The notes: generated from the letters alone by a model not told the origin. Positions 8,797-20,283 are shown, counted from the first letter of the stretch. The stretch is DNA of 26,257 nt from Scenedesmus sp. ARA3 (GCA_004335835.1 RWJK01000358.1:1-26257); one strand, 5' to 3'. Translations and numbers: made by a program.

Positions 8797-11700
8797 ATGT
8801 TCATTGCTAACATGGTAAAAGTGTCGCATCGACATTACGTCCTCCTCCTGCTGCTTGCGTCAGCAGTCATCCCCTGGTCACTTGCTGCGACAGCAGAGCC
8901 ACCCTGCAGCTCGTCGGCTGGCACTGTCTCGACACGTTTCACAAACACCCCATGCAGCGGCACGACTGCTCGTGCTCTGCTGATCGAGGCAGCCAGCGCC
9001 CAGCCTGACCACAGCAGCAGCAGGAGCTCATCCCTAGGCAGTGCTGACACAGCAGTGGCTTCAGCAGGGCCTGAAATCAAAGTCAAAAGCGGCCACAAGC
9101 CTCTCTCGCCTGTCAGCAAGAACGATGTCGCAGTGTTCGTGCTGGCGGGCTTTGTGCTGTTCATTGCAGCAGGTGCAGGTGCGACACCAGCACTCTTGGT
9201 GCAGCCCTCTAAGCCCTCTAAGGTGCAGCTTTTTTCCCAACTAAGCACACACAGCAGTAGGTGTGCTTGCATCAATTGCTGCTTGATTGCATCGTGTTAC
9301 CATACCAGTAACCTGGCATCACAGGGTAAGCAGAGTGCTGTCCTGCAAGCATGCCTACTGCTTTTGGCGCGCAGCAAAGCAGTTGCACCAGTGTTACTGC
9401 GCACCTGCTCAGCAGTCAGACACCCAACCCAACAGCAGTGCAACTTCAAGTCCTGAAAACACACCTGTACTTGCAGAAAACCACCATGCCCACCATGTTA
9501 ACAAACAGAAACACTGCTACATTGTACTTTTGACCAGTGTCGGTGATATGATGTTGATCCTCAATGAGGCTTCTCAGCAGCCTGCTACTGCTGCTGTTGC
9601 TTGGCCTTGCAGGCATGGGCGGCGGCCCAGTGCTTGTGCTTATCTACCTCACCCTAGGCGCCTTCAGCCAACTGCTACAGTACCAGACACTGTTCAACTA
9701 AAGTACTCAAAGCGATCTCACCGACCTGCTGCTGCTGCCTTGCAGGCATGGGTGGGGGCCCAGTGCTCATGCCCATTTACCTCACCCTGGGCGCCTTCAG
9801 CCAACAGCTAAACACTGTAGCATCTACAAACAATAAACATCTAAAGTAAACCACCAACTTGCTATTGCTTGGCCTTGCAGGCATGGGTGGTGGCCCAGTG
9901 CTCATGCCCATCTACCTCACCCTAGGCGCCTTCAGCCAGCAAGCAGCAGTAGCTCTCAGCAACAGCACCATCCTTGCAGGCAGTGTCGCCAACGTGCTGT
10001 TCAATGGAAGGAGGCGGCACCCCTTTAAAGACAGGCCACTGGTGAGCAGCAGGCAGCAGCAGCAGCAGCAGCAGGGTGCTTTTGAACAATAGATGGCGTG
10101 GCAGTAGGTGGTGTGCGTGTGAAAGGTTGCGAAGTGGTATGTAGGGATGAGCGTCGCCAACGTGCTGTGCAATGGAAGGAAGCGGCACCCCTTCGAAGAC
10201 AGGCCGCTGGTGAGCAGCAGCAGCAGCAGCAGCAGCACCAGCAGCAGGAGGTGGCTTGTGGAGGTGTCTGGTGTGGCAGTAGGCAGCTTTCTTGAATAGT
10301 GTTTAGGCTGTTGGGACTATTGGGCTGCTCAGTGTTGATAAGCAGCAGCAGCAGCAGCAGCAGCAGCTGCGGGAGTTTCCATCCCTGGTTGCCATGCACT
10401 GTTGTATGATGCACCAGTGGCTGCCTCTGTGTATGGTTAGTACAGTTGCAGCGCAGGGGAGGGGAACACAGCAGTGCGGCGACAGCAGATTCTTTACGGC
10501 ATGCCATTGCAAACTGCATTGTCCGTGCATGCACTGCTGCTGCTGTGGCTGCAGGTTGACTGGGACTTGATCCTGCTGATGCAGCCACCAACGCTGCTTG
10601 GAGCTGTTGCAGGTGCGTGCGCTGCTGCAGTTGACCAGCACAGGTGGTGAATGCTCGTTTGTTCAGCGCCAGGGTGGGTAGCATGGTTGCAGGACCACCT
10701 GCGCCTGCGCAGCAGTGGGCAGCAGCTGATACACCACGTCAACGAACGTCTATAAGTGGTAGCATGCATCAAAGTTGTTGGTATACGCGTGCGTGCTATT
10801 GCCTTGTACTGTTGCGCTGCAGGCTCCTACATCAGCAAGCAAGATCGACGGGTGACTACGCTGCCTGTAAGGCATAGAACGGTGTATGCCCGCTCTGCCG
10901 TTTCCAATCATCTGCTCCCATTATCTGTGTGCTACTGCGCTGCAGGCTCTTACATCAACAAGCTGCTGCCCAGCTGGATCAGCCACCTGCTGCTTGCACT
11001 GAGCTACATGTGTATCACCTGCTGCCCACTTCCTTGCATCACATGTTGTCCTGCAGGTGCCTACATCAACAAGCTGCTGCCCAGCTGGGTCAGCCACCTG
11101 CTGCTGTCGACCCAAACATTCAATGATAACACTAATCACGGCCCGTCCATGTACTGTTGCGCTGCAGGCTCCTACATCAACAAGCTGCTTCCTAGCTGGA
11201 TCAGCCACCTGCTGCTGGCAGTGCTGCTCACCCTCATGACGGTGCGCGTGCTGCAGCGCGCAGCAATCGTCTATAAACGCGAGTCAGCAGCATCAGCAGC
11301 ACCCGCCAGCCCCACGCACGCAGCGGCACAGCAGCAGCAGCCGGCGTCACCAACAGCAGCAGCAGCAGCAGTGATGACGGCTGCAGTGCCGGAGCCAGGA
11401 GCAGTGCCAGCACGTGTCGTGTCCTGTCCGCTGCCTGCAGCTGGCATGCCAGCCATTACTAGCCCTACGAGTGCACTGCAGGCACCAGCAGGGGGTGTAA
11501 CAGCTGCAAGTCCGGTTACACCTGCAGCAGCGGGAAACAAACTTGTCAGGAAGCACTCAACACGCCTACCACCTTCTGCAGGCAGCAATGCTGCTAAAGG
11601 CCGCACTAGCCCGATCATCAACAGCAGCAGCAGCAGTGCTGCTGCTTTTGTGAGTGCTGGCAGGGCGAGCAGCAGCCGGGGTGGCGGCAGCAGCAGCAGC

Positions 11701-13240
11701 AGCAGCACTGCAGGTGATGCAGTGGTGCAGCTGCAGCTAGTGACGCTGCAGGTGCCGCCTGCCGCTGCTGCTGCTGCTGGCAGCCCTTTGAGTGACATCA
11801 GCAACAGCCGGGGTGTAACTAGTGACGGCCCGAGTGACGACGGCAGTGACACTCTGGCGTATGCGCCGCCAGGTCACCAGAGGAAGAACTCCTGGGAGCT
11901 TCAGGATGGTGACTGGGAAGCTGACTGGGAAGTTTGGGCGGCTGGGGAGTCTGGCAGCACACACACTAGCAAGGAGCAGCAGCAGCAGCAGAGGCAGAGG
12001 CAGCTGCATGCAGGATCCGCCAGACAGCAAGGTACACAGGTGCAGCTGCATCTGCCTGCAGCAGCAGCAGGTGTTGCCGCAGCAGCTGGTGTTGCAGGAG
12101 TGACAGCAGCTGCTGACACACACTGCAGCACCAGCAGCGGCGGCGGCGCTGACACGCGTGCGCTGCTGCCCCCTGGCGTCAACAGCAGCAGCAGCAGCTT
12201 TGCAGCACCGGAGCAGCAGCTCACAGCAGCAAGTGTCATGCGCAGGCGGCAACAGCCTCCGCCTGAGATGGCTGGGCAGTCCCCTGCTGTGCAGGCCCTG
12301 CTGCTAGCAGAGTCAAAGCAGCTGCCGCTCGTACCAGTGCTGCTCATCTGCGCGCTGTTTATTGCAGTGCTGCTTACCTCACTGTTCAGCAAGATGGCTG
12401 GCTGCGGCAGCGTTGCTTTTTGGCTGGTGCAGGCGGCAGTGGCACCTGCCCTGGCTGTTATCTTCTGGGTTGGCAGGAGGAGGGTGCTGCGCAAGGTGGC
12501 GCTGAAGAGAGCAGCGCAGTACGATTTTCACGGTGACATTCGCTGGACGAGGAAGAACAGTGTGCTGTTCCCGGCGATCTGCAGCTTGAGTGGCGTCATC
12601 GCTGGCCTGTTTGGCCTGGTGAGTTGCTGCTTGAGGTATCTCATGTACTGCATTTGCTTGTGGATGTAGCTGTCCATTGATGGGTTTAGCTTCTGCAATT
12701 GCTGAAGTTACTTGTTGACTTGCTGGCCGTGCCGGTGCAGCATTCCAGCGGTAGCACAGCAGTTTGTAAGGCGATGCTTGTTTAGCTGTGCGAGCACCAT
12801 CCACTCCCTCCTTTTCTAGCTTGACCTGCTTACTGATCTCCTGCTGTGCCTGTCTTGGCGTGCTGCAGGGCGGTGCTGCTGTGTTGACCCCGCTTATGCT
12901 TGAGCTGGGAGTGCAGCCGCAGGTCACTGCTGCCACCTCGCAGACCATGCTGCTGCTCACCAGCGCCGCCTCAAGCATCACCTATGCACAGATGGGTGAC
13001 ATCCCCTGGCCCTATGCAGCAGTACTCATGCCAGTTGCATTTGCTGCAACACTGGCAGGGCAGCTGGCTTTAGATGCATTGATCAAGATGTTAGGCCGCA
13101 GTGGCCTGGTGGTGATGGTGCTTGCAGGCTTCTTTGTGATCGCGTGCGGGCTCACATACTATGTGGCGGCTGACTCGCTGCGCAGAGTGGTGGCGGTGGG
13201 AGTTGTTGCGGCCACGCGGCCCGGCCGGGTGTGCGGGTGA
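8797..13240 (+). CDS. TauE/SafE-family membrane permease, at least 5 exons
   Basis: Integral membrane protein of the sulfite exporter TauE/SafE family (sulfur-compound anion transport in bacteria; substrate unknown here). Exons: 8797-9178, 9881-10041, 10555-10612, 11168-12618, 12869-13240, all in phase, about 807 residues. The N terminus has a signal-like stretch (YVLLLLLASAVIPWSLA). Family glycine motifs appear in both halves: AAGAGGMGGGPVLMPIYLTL across the exon 1/2 joint, and GLFGLGGAAVLTPLMLELGV across exon 4/5, followed by PQVTAATSQTMLLLTSAASS. Between the halves lies a hydrophilic loop of about 345 residues (11283-12318) rich in Ala, Ser and Gln, far longer than in plant homologues. ATG 8797 and 8812 are both possible starts. 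The C terminus is uncertain: the stop at 13238-13240 overlaps a donor-like GTGATT, so further exons are possible. Confidence 0.88.
9613..9810 (+). repeat. Two head copies of TauE/SafE exon 2
   Basis: Copies from 9613 and 9746 encode GMGGGPVL(V/M)(L/P)IYLTLGAFSQ. Each follows a CCTTGCAG acceptor, and about 15-20 bases of upstream intron are conserved too. Both precede the complete exon at 9881 and then diverge without a clear donor. Confidence 0.9.
10150..10209 (+). repeat. Tail copy of TauE/SafE exon 2
   Basis: Repeats SVANVLFNGRRRHPFKDRPL almost exactly (two residue changes, F to C and K to E, plus one Arg to Lys). It ends in CTG followed by GTGAGC, 168 bases downstream of the real donor at 10042. 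Both donors run straight into CAG repeats. Confidence 0.9.
10823..11108 (+). repeat. Three head copies of TauE/SafE exon 4
   Basis: The start of exon 4, GSYINKLLPSWISHLLL (real acceptor at 11167), occurs at 10823, 10946 and 11057. Each follows a CTGCAG acceptor preceded by similar intron sequence (GTTGCGCTGCAG or close). The first copy keeps only SYISK. All lie upstream of the complete exon. Confidence 0.9.
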
Positions 13241-14000
13241 TTGTAATGCACATGTTGTGGCAGTCGAGGCTCTGTGCCAATGATGCTGCTGGCTATGCAT
13301 CGGGCCATTGTGTGAAGACAATCGGGTGCTGCCTGTGTGGCCGGTGATGCCTTCTGGACACGTGTACAGCCAGCATAGCAAAGCAGATGCCATGGCAGCT
13401 GCCTCAGGTCCTGCCATAGTTCTGACTCATGATTTGCACCTAACTTGCCGCAGAAGGTAGTGACGGCGGCCAGCCACGCCGGGTGTATGCGATTTGTGGG
13501 TGAGTTTGGTCTGCAGGTGTGGTGTCTTCTGCATGCAGCTGGTGATCAGTGGGTCCTTGTGCAGTGGTGTGTATGCGCCTTTGTTGTATAGGATGCGATG
13601 GTGCATCATGTGTACATCCAGGGCTGACAGAGCCGCCAGAGGTGCTGCCGTGGTGCTTGCAGGGTTGATTTTGCATAGGCAAGGCTGGGGATAGCAAAGC
13701 AGCTGCCATGGCAGCTGCCCCAGGTGCGGCCATAGTGCTTACTCAAGATTTGCACCTGACTTGCTGCGGAGCGTAGCGGCGGCGGCCCGCCCAGCCGGGG
13801 TGTGAGGGTGCGTTTTTTGTCTGCAGGATTTGTGTATCCTGCAGGATTTGTGTTTTCTTCATGCAGTTGGCAATGCAGTGGGTGCTTGTGCAGTAACATG
13901 TATGTGCCCTTACTGTGTAGGATGCGATGGTGCATCGTGTGTACATCTAGGGCCGACAGATCTGCCATAGGTGATGTTCTGCTGCTGCAGGCGCGCAAGT
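13180..14000 (+). repeat. Three-fold repeat at TauE/SafE 3' end, including a 316-329 bp tandem
   Basis: A block of about 60 bases covering the end of the predicted last exon (13180-13240) recurs at about 13446-13506 and 13760-13812. Each ends in a donor-like site: GTGATT, GTGAGT, GTGCGT. The latter two sit in a longer direct repeat, 13371-13686 and 13687-14000, sharing blocks such as GCAAAGCAG, GATTTGCACCT and GATGCGATGGTGCATC. A TGTAA lies at 13242-13246. This could be 3' UTR, or it could mean that the gene splices further downstream. Confidence 0.7.
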
Positions 14001-14303
14001 AGTTCTTACGCATTGTAGCGCAGCACAGGAACGATTTATTGGCCCGAGAGAAGGATGACTTGCTCTTACACCAGTGCGGCCATGAGTGCAGTCGCCACGT
14101 TTGCCAACGTGCAACCTGTTGCAGCAGTTGGCAATGCATCTACAGCCTTTATTGTGAGCCTGCGCCTGCTGTACAGTCTACATCTTGATGCTTGTTGTTT
14201 GGTGTGGCTGTGTGATCTGTCCGAGGTCCGTACTGCTAGGGCCTTCTGTCCTGCACTACAGCCTCTTTGTGGAGAGCCATAGCTAGTGCAGGTTTGCAAG
14301 TCA

Positions 14304-14434
14304 ATAACTTGCAATGACCTTGTGGGCGGCATGTGCACGTGCGCCCATGTGCACCATGTGTCGAGGCTGCCAGTGATTGCGGCAATCACTTGCGATGATC
14401 TTATGGGTGGCATGCGCACCGTGTGTCAAGGCTG
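14304..14434 (+). repeat. Short tandem duplication
   Basis: Two related blocks, 14304-14371 and 14385-14434, share ACTTGCRATGAYCTTRTGGG and GTGTCRAGGCTGC. No coding role is evident. Confidence 0.55.
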
Positions 14435-14509
14435 CAAAGCCATGAATTGCAACAACCTGCTGAGGCCAAACCATCGGCCTGCTCCAGCATTTGATACTTT
14501 TGTCATTTT

Positions 14510-14547
14510 CTAATGCATCCGTAAGTCCATGCTGAGAGCCTTTATTA
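14510..14547 (+). repeat. Decayed tail copy of the 14055-14153 candidate exon
   Basis: AATGCATC followed by AGCCTTTATT repeats the end of the candidate exon, with a small insertion. It lies downstream of the exon, as tail copies do elsewhere. This is modest support that the exon is real. Confidence 0.45.
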
Positions 14548-16649
14548 GGTTCAGCTCAACCTCTTCAGACTCCTTAATGTTGGTGTGCACTGAGCACGGC
14601 AATTCTCATTGTTATTGTCAGTGTTGTGTCGGCAGTGTCTGCAGGTTTGACTTGCATGCGACTTTCCGCTGTTGTGTTGCCTGTGTTTGTGCCATTTGCC
14701 ATCTGCAGGATGATATCGTCGGCAACTTGTGGTGAGCAGGAAATGCCAGTCGTGCGCAAAAAGATCAGTCCTGCCTGTGACATAGGGGGCTGTGTGGGCA
14801 ATCTTTGTAGCGCCACACAATGCAGTGATGTGTCTCTACCTTTTTCTCACGCATGCTGTGCTAGCTGAGCGGCAACGTGCCTGCTGTGTGGCAGGGCTTC
14901 GAGACTGAGCACTGCAAAGTGCTACAACAGTTGCTTGAGAACATCAGCCGTGCACCTGAATGTTGTGTTACATTTCTCTTGACTAAGCAAGCTGCACTCT
15001 ATGGCGCACACAGACAGCTGATGATCAGCTGCACTCTGTGTCACACATGGTGGAGTTGTGGGTGATTGAGCGAGCTTGCTCGCTCGAGTGAGTGCCTCTC
15101 ACCCATGCTTGCCAGCATGTGTGCCAGCATGCCAGGCGCCGCTGCCAATTTGAAGCAGCAGTGCTTCGCGCAGCATGCACAGTATGTTGGCAACAAAAAC
15201 GTGCTGTGCCTTGGCTGGTCCATAGGCCAGTTGCACCAGCCGATGTGGATGGCGTTTGCAGCTGGTCTGCTGATAAACATGTAAATACAGTCTGCTTCTT
15301 TGCTGGAATCTGCAGGACAGCAGCATCTTTGTGGGGCAAATCGCAGCCGAGTTGCACACTTGAGCAGTTCCAAGCTCCGGCCGGCCAGCCCGGCCCGGCC
15401 AGCCGCTTGCCTGCCGGTGCTGACAGATATAACGGCGCCAGACTGCTCCATCACGTTTCAACAATCACACAATATTGACTCATTTCTTTCAGTGTTACAG
15501 CTGCCTGTTTTAATTTTGCTGAAGGAAGTTTGCTATCGGCGACAGTCTGCTGGCGAAAGTGGCCTCTCGCAAGGTGAGACTTCGCCGCAGCTGACATGCT
15601 GAAGCACTCGTTTATGCTATCACGAAACTGCAGCAGCGCTCTGCACAGCTAGTGCTCAACCATTCAGGAGCGGCATGGTCTCCCTCCGCACTAGCAGCTA
15701 GCTGCGGGAGGAGTGCGACTGGCAATGCCAAACGCCATGCTTGTTTTTATGAAAAACTTTCTAATCCATTCTTATGTGTTGTCTCCGCATACAAGTACTT
15801 GGCTTCACCTGACCTGATAATTTTCCTTGGCCCTAGTCACCGCCCTGCAGTTCTCTTGGTGAGTGGCATGCAGCTGCACCTGGTATAAATTCAGTCTCTT
15901 AGCCTGCGTTTCAGACAGAGCTGTGCCAGCAGTGTTTCATGCACCAGGTTTTCTTCACATGCAAGCAGCGGCTGCTGCACAGCAAGTCCTACAGCGCATT
16001 CTCTCAACCATGCATGCGCAACTGCGCAGTATATGCAATCACCTGCATGCTGCTGCCGCTGCTCGTGACTCACGTGACTGCAATCTCCTCACGCTGGCGT
16101 TCTCTGTTGTTGCTGCCTCTGCCTGCTGACCTGCCGGCAACAACGCCCATTCAAGAGTCTTCAACAGATCATGGCCCCAAAAACCTGTTCTCGTAGCAGC
16201 ACTGCAAGCAGACCTGCACGCCTACTCGCAGTCCTAAGCAAGCCCTTGAAAGTGCTTCTCAATGTGCCGTGCCTTCTTTGGCAAAGCACTCACAGCACAA
16301 CGCCAAGCTCTGAGACACAAGCACACAAGCAGCGCAGGCCCAGGCACCAAGTCAAGTGCCGGCAGCGGCGGCGGCGCTTCCGGCCGCGCTGCAGCCACTG
16401 CTGTTGCGCCTACAGCAGGAAGAGGCCCGAGTATCTTGACGGCCGCTGCAGAGACTGCACCAGTGAGTGGATCATGAAATACCTGGATGTGCGGGCTGAG
16501 GAGCCAGACCTAGTGCTTATGAGATCTTTGACCGGCTCATTGAGGATGCATCAGGAGAGGATCAGGCTGTGGAGGAGGGAGACTGGGTGGGTGTTGTGGT
16601 AGCAGCAGGGCTAGTCCTGCTGGTTGCAGCTGGTGACAATGATGGCGAT

Positions 16650-16774
16650 GCTCATTGAGGATGAAACAAGAGAGGACCAGGCTATGGAGGAGGGGATCTG
16701 GGTAGGTTTTCTGGTGGCAGCAGGGCTGGTTGTGGCTGATGTCACATCAGCCGGCTGTGGAGGAGGGAAACTGG
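16650..16774 (+). repeat. Two tail copies of the 16518-16586 candidate exon
   Basis: The segment encoding LIEDASGEDQAVEEGDW, with donor GTGGGT at 16587, recurs as LIEDETREDQAMEEGIW ending at 16701 (GTAGGT). It recurs again, shortened, as AVEEGNW ending at 16774 (GTGGGT). The flanking sequence encoding VAAGLV is repeated too. The glutamate-rich reading is conserved across copies. Confidence 0.7.
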
Positions 16775-17425
16775 GTGGGTGTTCTGGTAGCAGCAGGGCT
16801 GGTTGCAGCTGATGCTGCTGAAGGAGATGGGGCCATGCCATGAGGCCATGCCATGTGCAGCAGTACTGCGCAGCAGGTCAGCAGGCTGGCAGTGGCGCAG
16901 TACTGCGCAGCTGATTAAATGCTTTGTTGAAGTGATGTTTTTGGTGCAGCAGTGTGGCAATGAGGTCATGTGCGTCAGCACGCATATGTGTCATGGTGGC
17001 AGTACTCCGACCTCGCTCTTTTTACAGGCTAGCTGGGACCACATAGCTGTTGGACTGGATGCTTGTTGCGGCTGAGTTGCTCAGTGGTGGTGGTTGCTCT
17101 GCCTTACTTGCAGCATGGCTGCTGAACACAGAGCGTCTGTGCCTGCCACGAGCAGCTGGCCGCAGTGCTCATGTGCTGCCATCATGACTACATGCGCTGC
17201 TCAGCAGCGTCTGTGCTGCATCTCTGCTGACTGTTCAACATGCTTGCATTGGCGCACCCAGCATGCACAACGGCTGAGGCATAATCACTACAGCCACAGG
17301 CAGCAGCTGGGTCAATGCTGATGATGCAAGCAGCGGCTGGTGGTTTTCAGGGGTGTCACTTCCTGAATGCCATTGCTTGAACACACGTACTAAATTCCAG
17401 AATTTCGTTATGGGCCCTGCCACAG

Positions 17426-17460
17426 CTGAACCTGATGCAGCAACTGCCACAACAGTTGTT
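17426..17460 (+). repeat. Head copy of the terminal exon at 17512
   Basis: GGGCCCTGCCACAG followed by CTGAACCTGATGCAGCAACT repeats the acceptor and start of the exon at 17512 (LHLMQQLPRQMRQLLALV), upstream of it. Confidence 0.6.
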
Positions 17461-17650
17461 GTCGAGAAAGAGGGTACTTGCATACTGTATTGGTTATGGG
17501 CCCTGCCACAGCTGCACCTGATGCAGCAACTGCCACGACAAATGCGACAGCTGCTAGCACTTGTTAGCGCCTGCTGTGGTGTACATGGCTGAGCAGCAAC
17601 AGGCTGGCTTGCTGGGTAGGCTCTTGACAGACGTTTTAGACTGGTCTTGT

Positions 17651-17655
17651 TGTAA
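17651..17655 (+). terminator. TGTAA polyadenylation signal
   Basis: The green-algal polyadenylation motif TGTAA lies 59 bases after the stop at 17592. It fits the end of the unassigned locus. Confidence 0.5.
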
Positions 17656-18240
17656 TTTTAGCTGAATGTATGTTTGGCTGGATTTGCGGATGTATATTAT
17701 CATGAGCCTCTCTGCCGCAGTACAGGTGTACTGGCGGGACGCTCACTGGCACGTGTGTTGACTGTGGGGCTTCCGGCCCCGCTTGCCTGCTGGCACCACC
17801 CTCGACAAGTCAGCACGTAGTTACACGCTGTTTAAATTTCAGCAGCCACACATCAGCCGAGGCGCAGCCTGCACCGTACAGGACTGTCATAGTAATGTAA
17901 CAGCTGTCATGTCGCCAGAAAACACTGCATCGCTCATGCAACGTATCGGTTCTACGTAAGTCACGTGTTGCTGCATAAGTGTTTTGTTTGATAAGCAGGA
18001 GTGTCACTAGCCGCAAACGAGCACTACCTTGGACTGTTAGATTTATGCGTGGCAGAGCTCGCAGCTGCTGAAGCAGACTGATCTGCATCAAGTAGTCGTA
18101 CATCACTGCGATGGAGCGGGGCTGCGAAGCGCGTGCGCCTGATGTCGAGGATTAGAGGTGAGCAGCAGGGCAGTGCTGTTCTCGCCTAACAGGCAGCGGC
18201 ATGTGTTGACCATCAAATACACCAGTTGATCGATGATAAT
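17656..18240. other. Intergenic region before the LRR gene
   Basis: No gene supported. It probably contains the LRR promoter and 5' UTR. An ATG at 18111 is followed by an in-frame TAG 14 codons later and does not connect to the LRR frame. Confidence 0.45.
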
Positions 18241-18311
18241 ATGATCTCGACAGTCTGTATGTATGGTCAGGTACTCGGCTTGCTCTGTTCTGCCCCTGCT
18301 CCCTGCTCCTG

Positions 18312-18369
<58 letters not shown>

Positions 18370-20196
18370 AGCTGTCCCTGTGCATGAGGTCCCATTGAGT
18401 CACGTGTCCGCTGTGTTGTTTGCAATGTGCTGTCCTTCCCGCAGGAGTCTGCTGTTGACTTCCCACCAGCGCTCTCCATTGCCCTGGATCACCCAGCACT
18501 CAGCAGCAGCCCTCAGGTGCTGTGTGCAGCAGCACGCGTCTGCAAGGACTGGAAGGAGGCAGTGCGCCAGTGCGGGGCGCGCAACACACATGTACTGCTC
18601 AACCTCACGAAGCCATTAGACAGCTTTGCCCAGTGGCTGCCTAAGCATGCAGCACTTGTTCGAAGCATCACAGTCACAGCTGCAGCTGGCAGTACGGAGC
18701 CACAAGACGGAGAGTACCCCTTTGAGGCAGCCCAGCAGCTGCTGCAGGAAGCCCTGCAGGGTGCAGCACAAGTGCCAAGCGCAGGCACAGCAGGAGCAGC
18801 AGCAGATGCAGCAGCTCTGCCGCTATGCAGTGATGCAGGTTCAAACAACAGCACGCAGCCGCCGCCGCCGCCTCAGCAGCAGCAGCAGCAGAGGCAGCAT
18901 GGTTGGCGCCTGGCAGGCTTCCGTAGTGACCTGCCAGGCGCGCCAGCGCTGCTGCTGCTGCTGCCAGCCCACAGCCTAAGGCACCTTGACTTGGTCCTGC
19001 GGCCCGGCCCAGCAGCTGCAGCGGCCCTAACAGAGCTCAGCCAGATTGCGCGCCTTAGCAGCCTGCAGCAGCTGCAATTGAAGAGCAAGCAATGCAGTCC
19101 TGTGCTGCCGGCCGGCTTTTTCACTGGCCTTGCGCAGCTCAGCCAGCTGACAGCTCTTGAAGTAGATGGTGACTTTTGGGGCTTCCGGCAGCATCTGCCG
19201 CACGCGCTGCAACAGCAGCTGCCTCTGCGTCAGCTAGAGGTGGAGGTGAATGATGAGGATGACCTTGAGGCAGAATTGCCGAGCCTGCTGCACCTCACAC
19301 AGCTGACCAAGCTGTCCTCCCCAGAGAGCGCACATGGCAATGCAGCGCTGCCAGCACAGCTGCAGTCCTTGGATCTGGGGCGATGCGCAGACACAGCTCC
19401 TCTGCTGGCACTGTCGCAGCTGCAGCACCTCAGCATACGCGCTAACTTTGCAGAGCAGCGTGCAGTGCTGGAGCTGGCCAAGCTGCCAGCACTGCAGGAG
19501 CTGCAGCTTGAGTACTTGGAAGAAGAGGCTGCAGCTGCTGCTGCGCCTAAGTGGGCGCTGCTGCCGCAGCTGCGTTTACTACATGTAACGTGTGACACCA
19601 GTCCGCTTCAACCCCAAGTTGGGGCAGCGGGTTGGGAACCTCACATGCAGCATAGGTCAGCCATCCTGGCCGGGGCAGCAGCTGCTACGCAGCTCACTGC
19701 CCTGTGTCTGGCTTGCTTTGACGATGTACCACTGGACGATGCACCACTGCCGCAGGAGCATGCCATGGCTATCTATGGCAAGTTGACAGGCCTCACAGGC
19801 CTCAGGGAGTTAGCGCTGGAGGATGCGGGCATTGTGCCTGGTGATGCAATGGCGCTGACGGCGCTCACTGGCTTAACGTTCCTGGCGTTAGACACCTTGC
19901 ACTATGGGGTGGGTGATGCGGCAGCAACTTCACTTGCATGCAGCCTGCAGCACCCGCAACGCTTGGAGTTGTCTAAGTGCAGCATTGACTTGGGCAGCGC
20001 AGACTTTCTGGCTGCTGTAGGCCAGCTGAAGCAACTTACAGAGCTGGTGTTGGAAGGCAATGAGGGGCTGACGCAGCAGGGGCTGATGCAGCTGGCAGGG
20101 CTGTCTCACCTGCAGGAGCTGACTGTGGATGAGGATGAGGAGGTCACTGGCCAGGTGTTAGGCGCGTTCTGGGCAGCAGTGCGTGGGCAGCAATGA
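18241..20196 (+). CDS. Leucine-rich-repeat protein, weakly F-box-like N terminus
   Basis: The main exon 18445-20196 encodes 583 residues after a TTCCCGCAG acceptor. A first exon 18241-18270 (MISTVCMYGQ, donor GTACTC) joins it in phase, but this start is tentative. The N terminus (LCAAARVCKDWKEAVRQC) resembles the end of an F-box. After a Gln/Pro-rich spacer come about 14 irregular LRRs of 22-28 residues, such as LSSLQQLQLKSKQ, LSQLTALEVDGDF, LPALQELQLEYLE, LTGLRELALEDAG and LKQLTELVLEGNE. LRRs mediate protein binding; an SCF ubiquitin-ligase adaptor role would be consistent but is inference. The stop at 20194-20196 is followed by TGTAA at 20284 and 20323. This single long exon shows no end copies. 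Confidence 0.75.
18315..18369 (+). repeat. (CTG)18 tract in LRR gene intron 1
   Basis: A perfect run of about 18 CTG units lies inside the proposed intron 18271-18444, 75 bases before the acceptor. It is the longest triplet run in the window and is likely to be length-polymorphic. Confidence 0.92.
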
Positions 20197-20283
20197 ATAG
20201 CTGCTGTTTTGCGGCAACTGTTGAGCAAAAGCCTATCGACAGCTGTTGCAGTCTGCATGTTTCCTGCACACAGCATGCTCCCA

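Larger units (their letters stand above)
14055..17592 (+). other. Unassigned, probably multi-exon coding locus
   Basis: I recognise no family. Candidate exons with good splice context: 14055-14153 (33 residues from ATG, Ala/Thr/Val-rich and transit-peptide-like, donor GTGAGC); 15136-15284 (AAANLKQQCFAQHAQYVG, then a hydrophobic MWMAFAAGLLINM and stop TAA or a GTAAAT donor); about 15780-15858 (YLASPDLIIFLGPSHRPAVL, donor GTGAGT); about 16262-16467 (AFFGKALTAQRQALRHKH plus a Ser/Gly/Ala linker, donor GTGAGT); about 16518-16586 (YEIFDRLIEDASGEDQAVEE, donor GTGGGT); 17512-17592 (terminal, stop TGA). Several have the copied ends seen in the named genes, which supports them as exons. Frames between them could not be joined with certainty, and more than one gene is possible. 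Confidence 0.4.

Noticed and set aside
15068..15085. Perfect 8-bp hairpin GAGCGAGC-TT-GCTCGCTC
   Set aside because: Short and isolated; no T-run, gene end or partner motif gives it a role.
15377..15415. CCGGCC-rich patch as a promoter CpG element
   Set aside because: A short GC-rich patch with no start site nearby; not enough to support a regulatory call.
18427..18444. GTG as the start of the LRR protein
   Set aside because: GTG starts are not expected in a eukaryote, and this position lies inside an intron that ends at the CCCGCAG acceptor at 18444.
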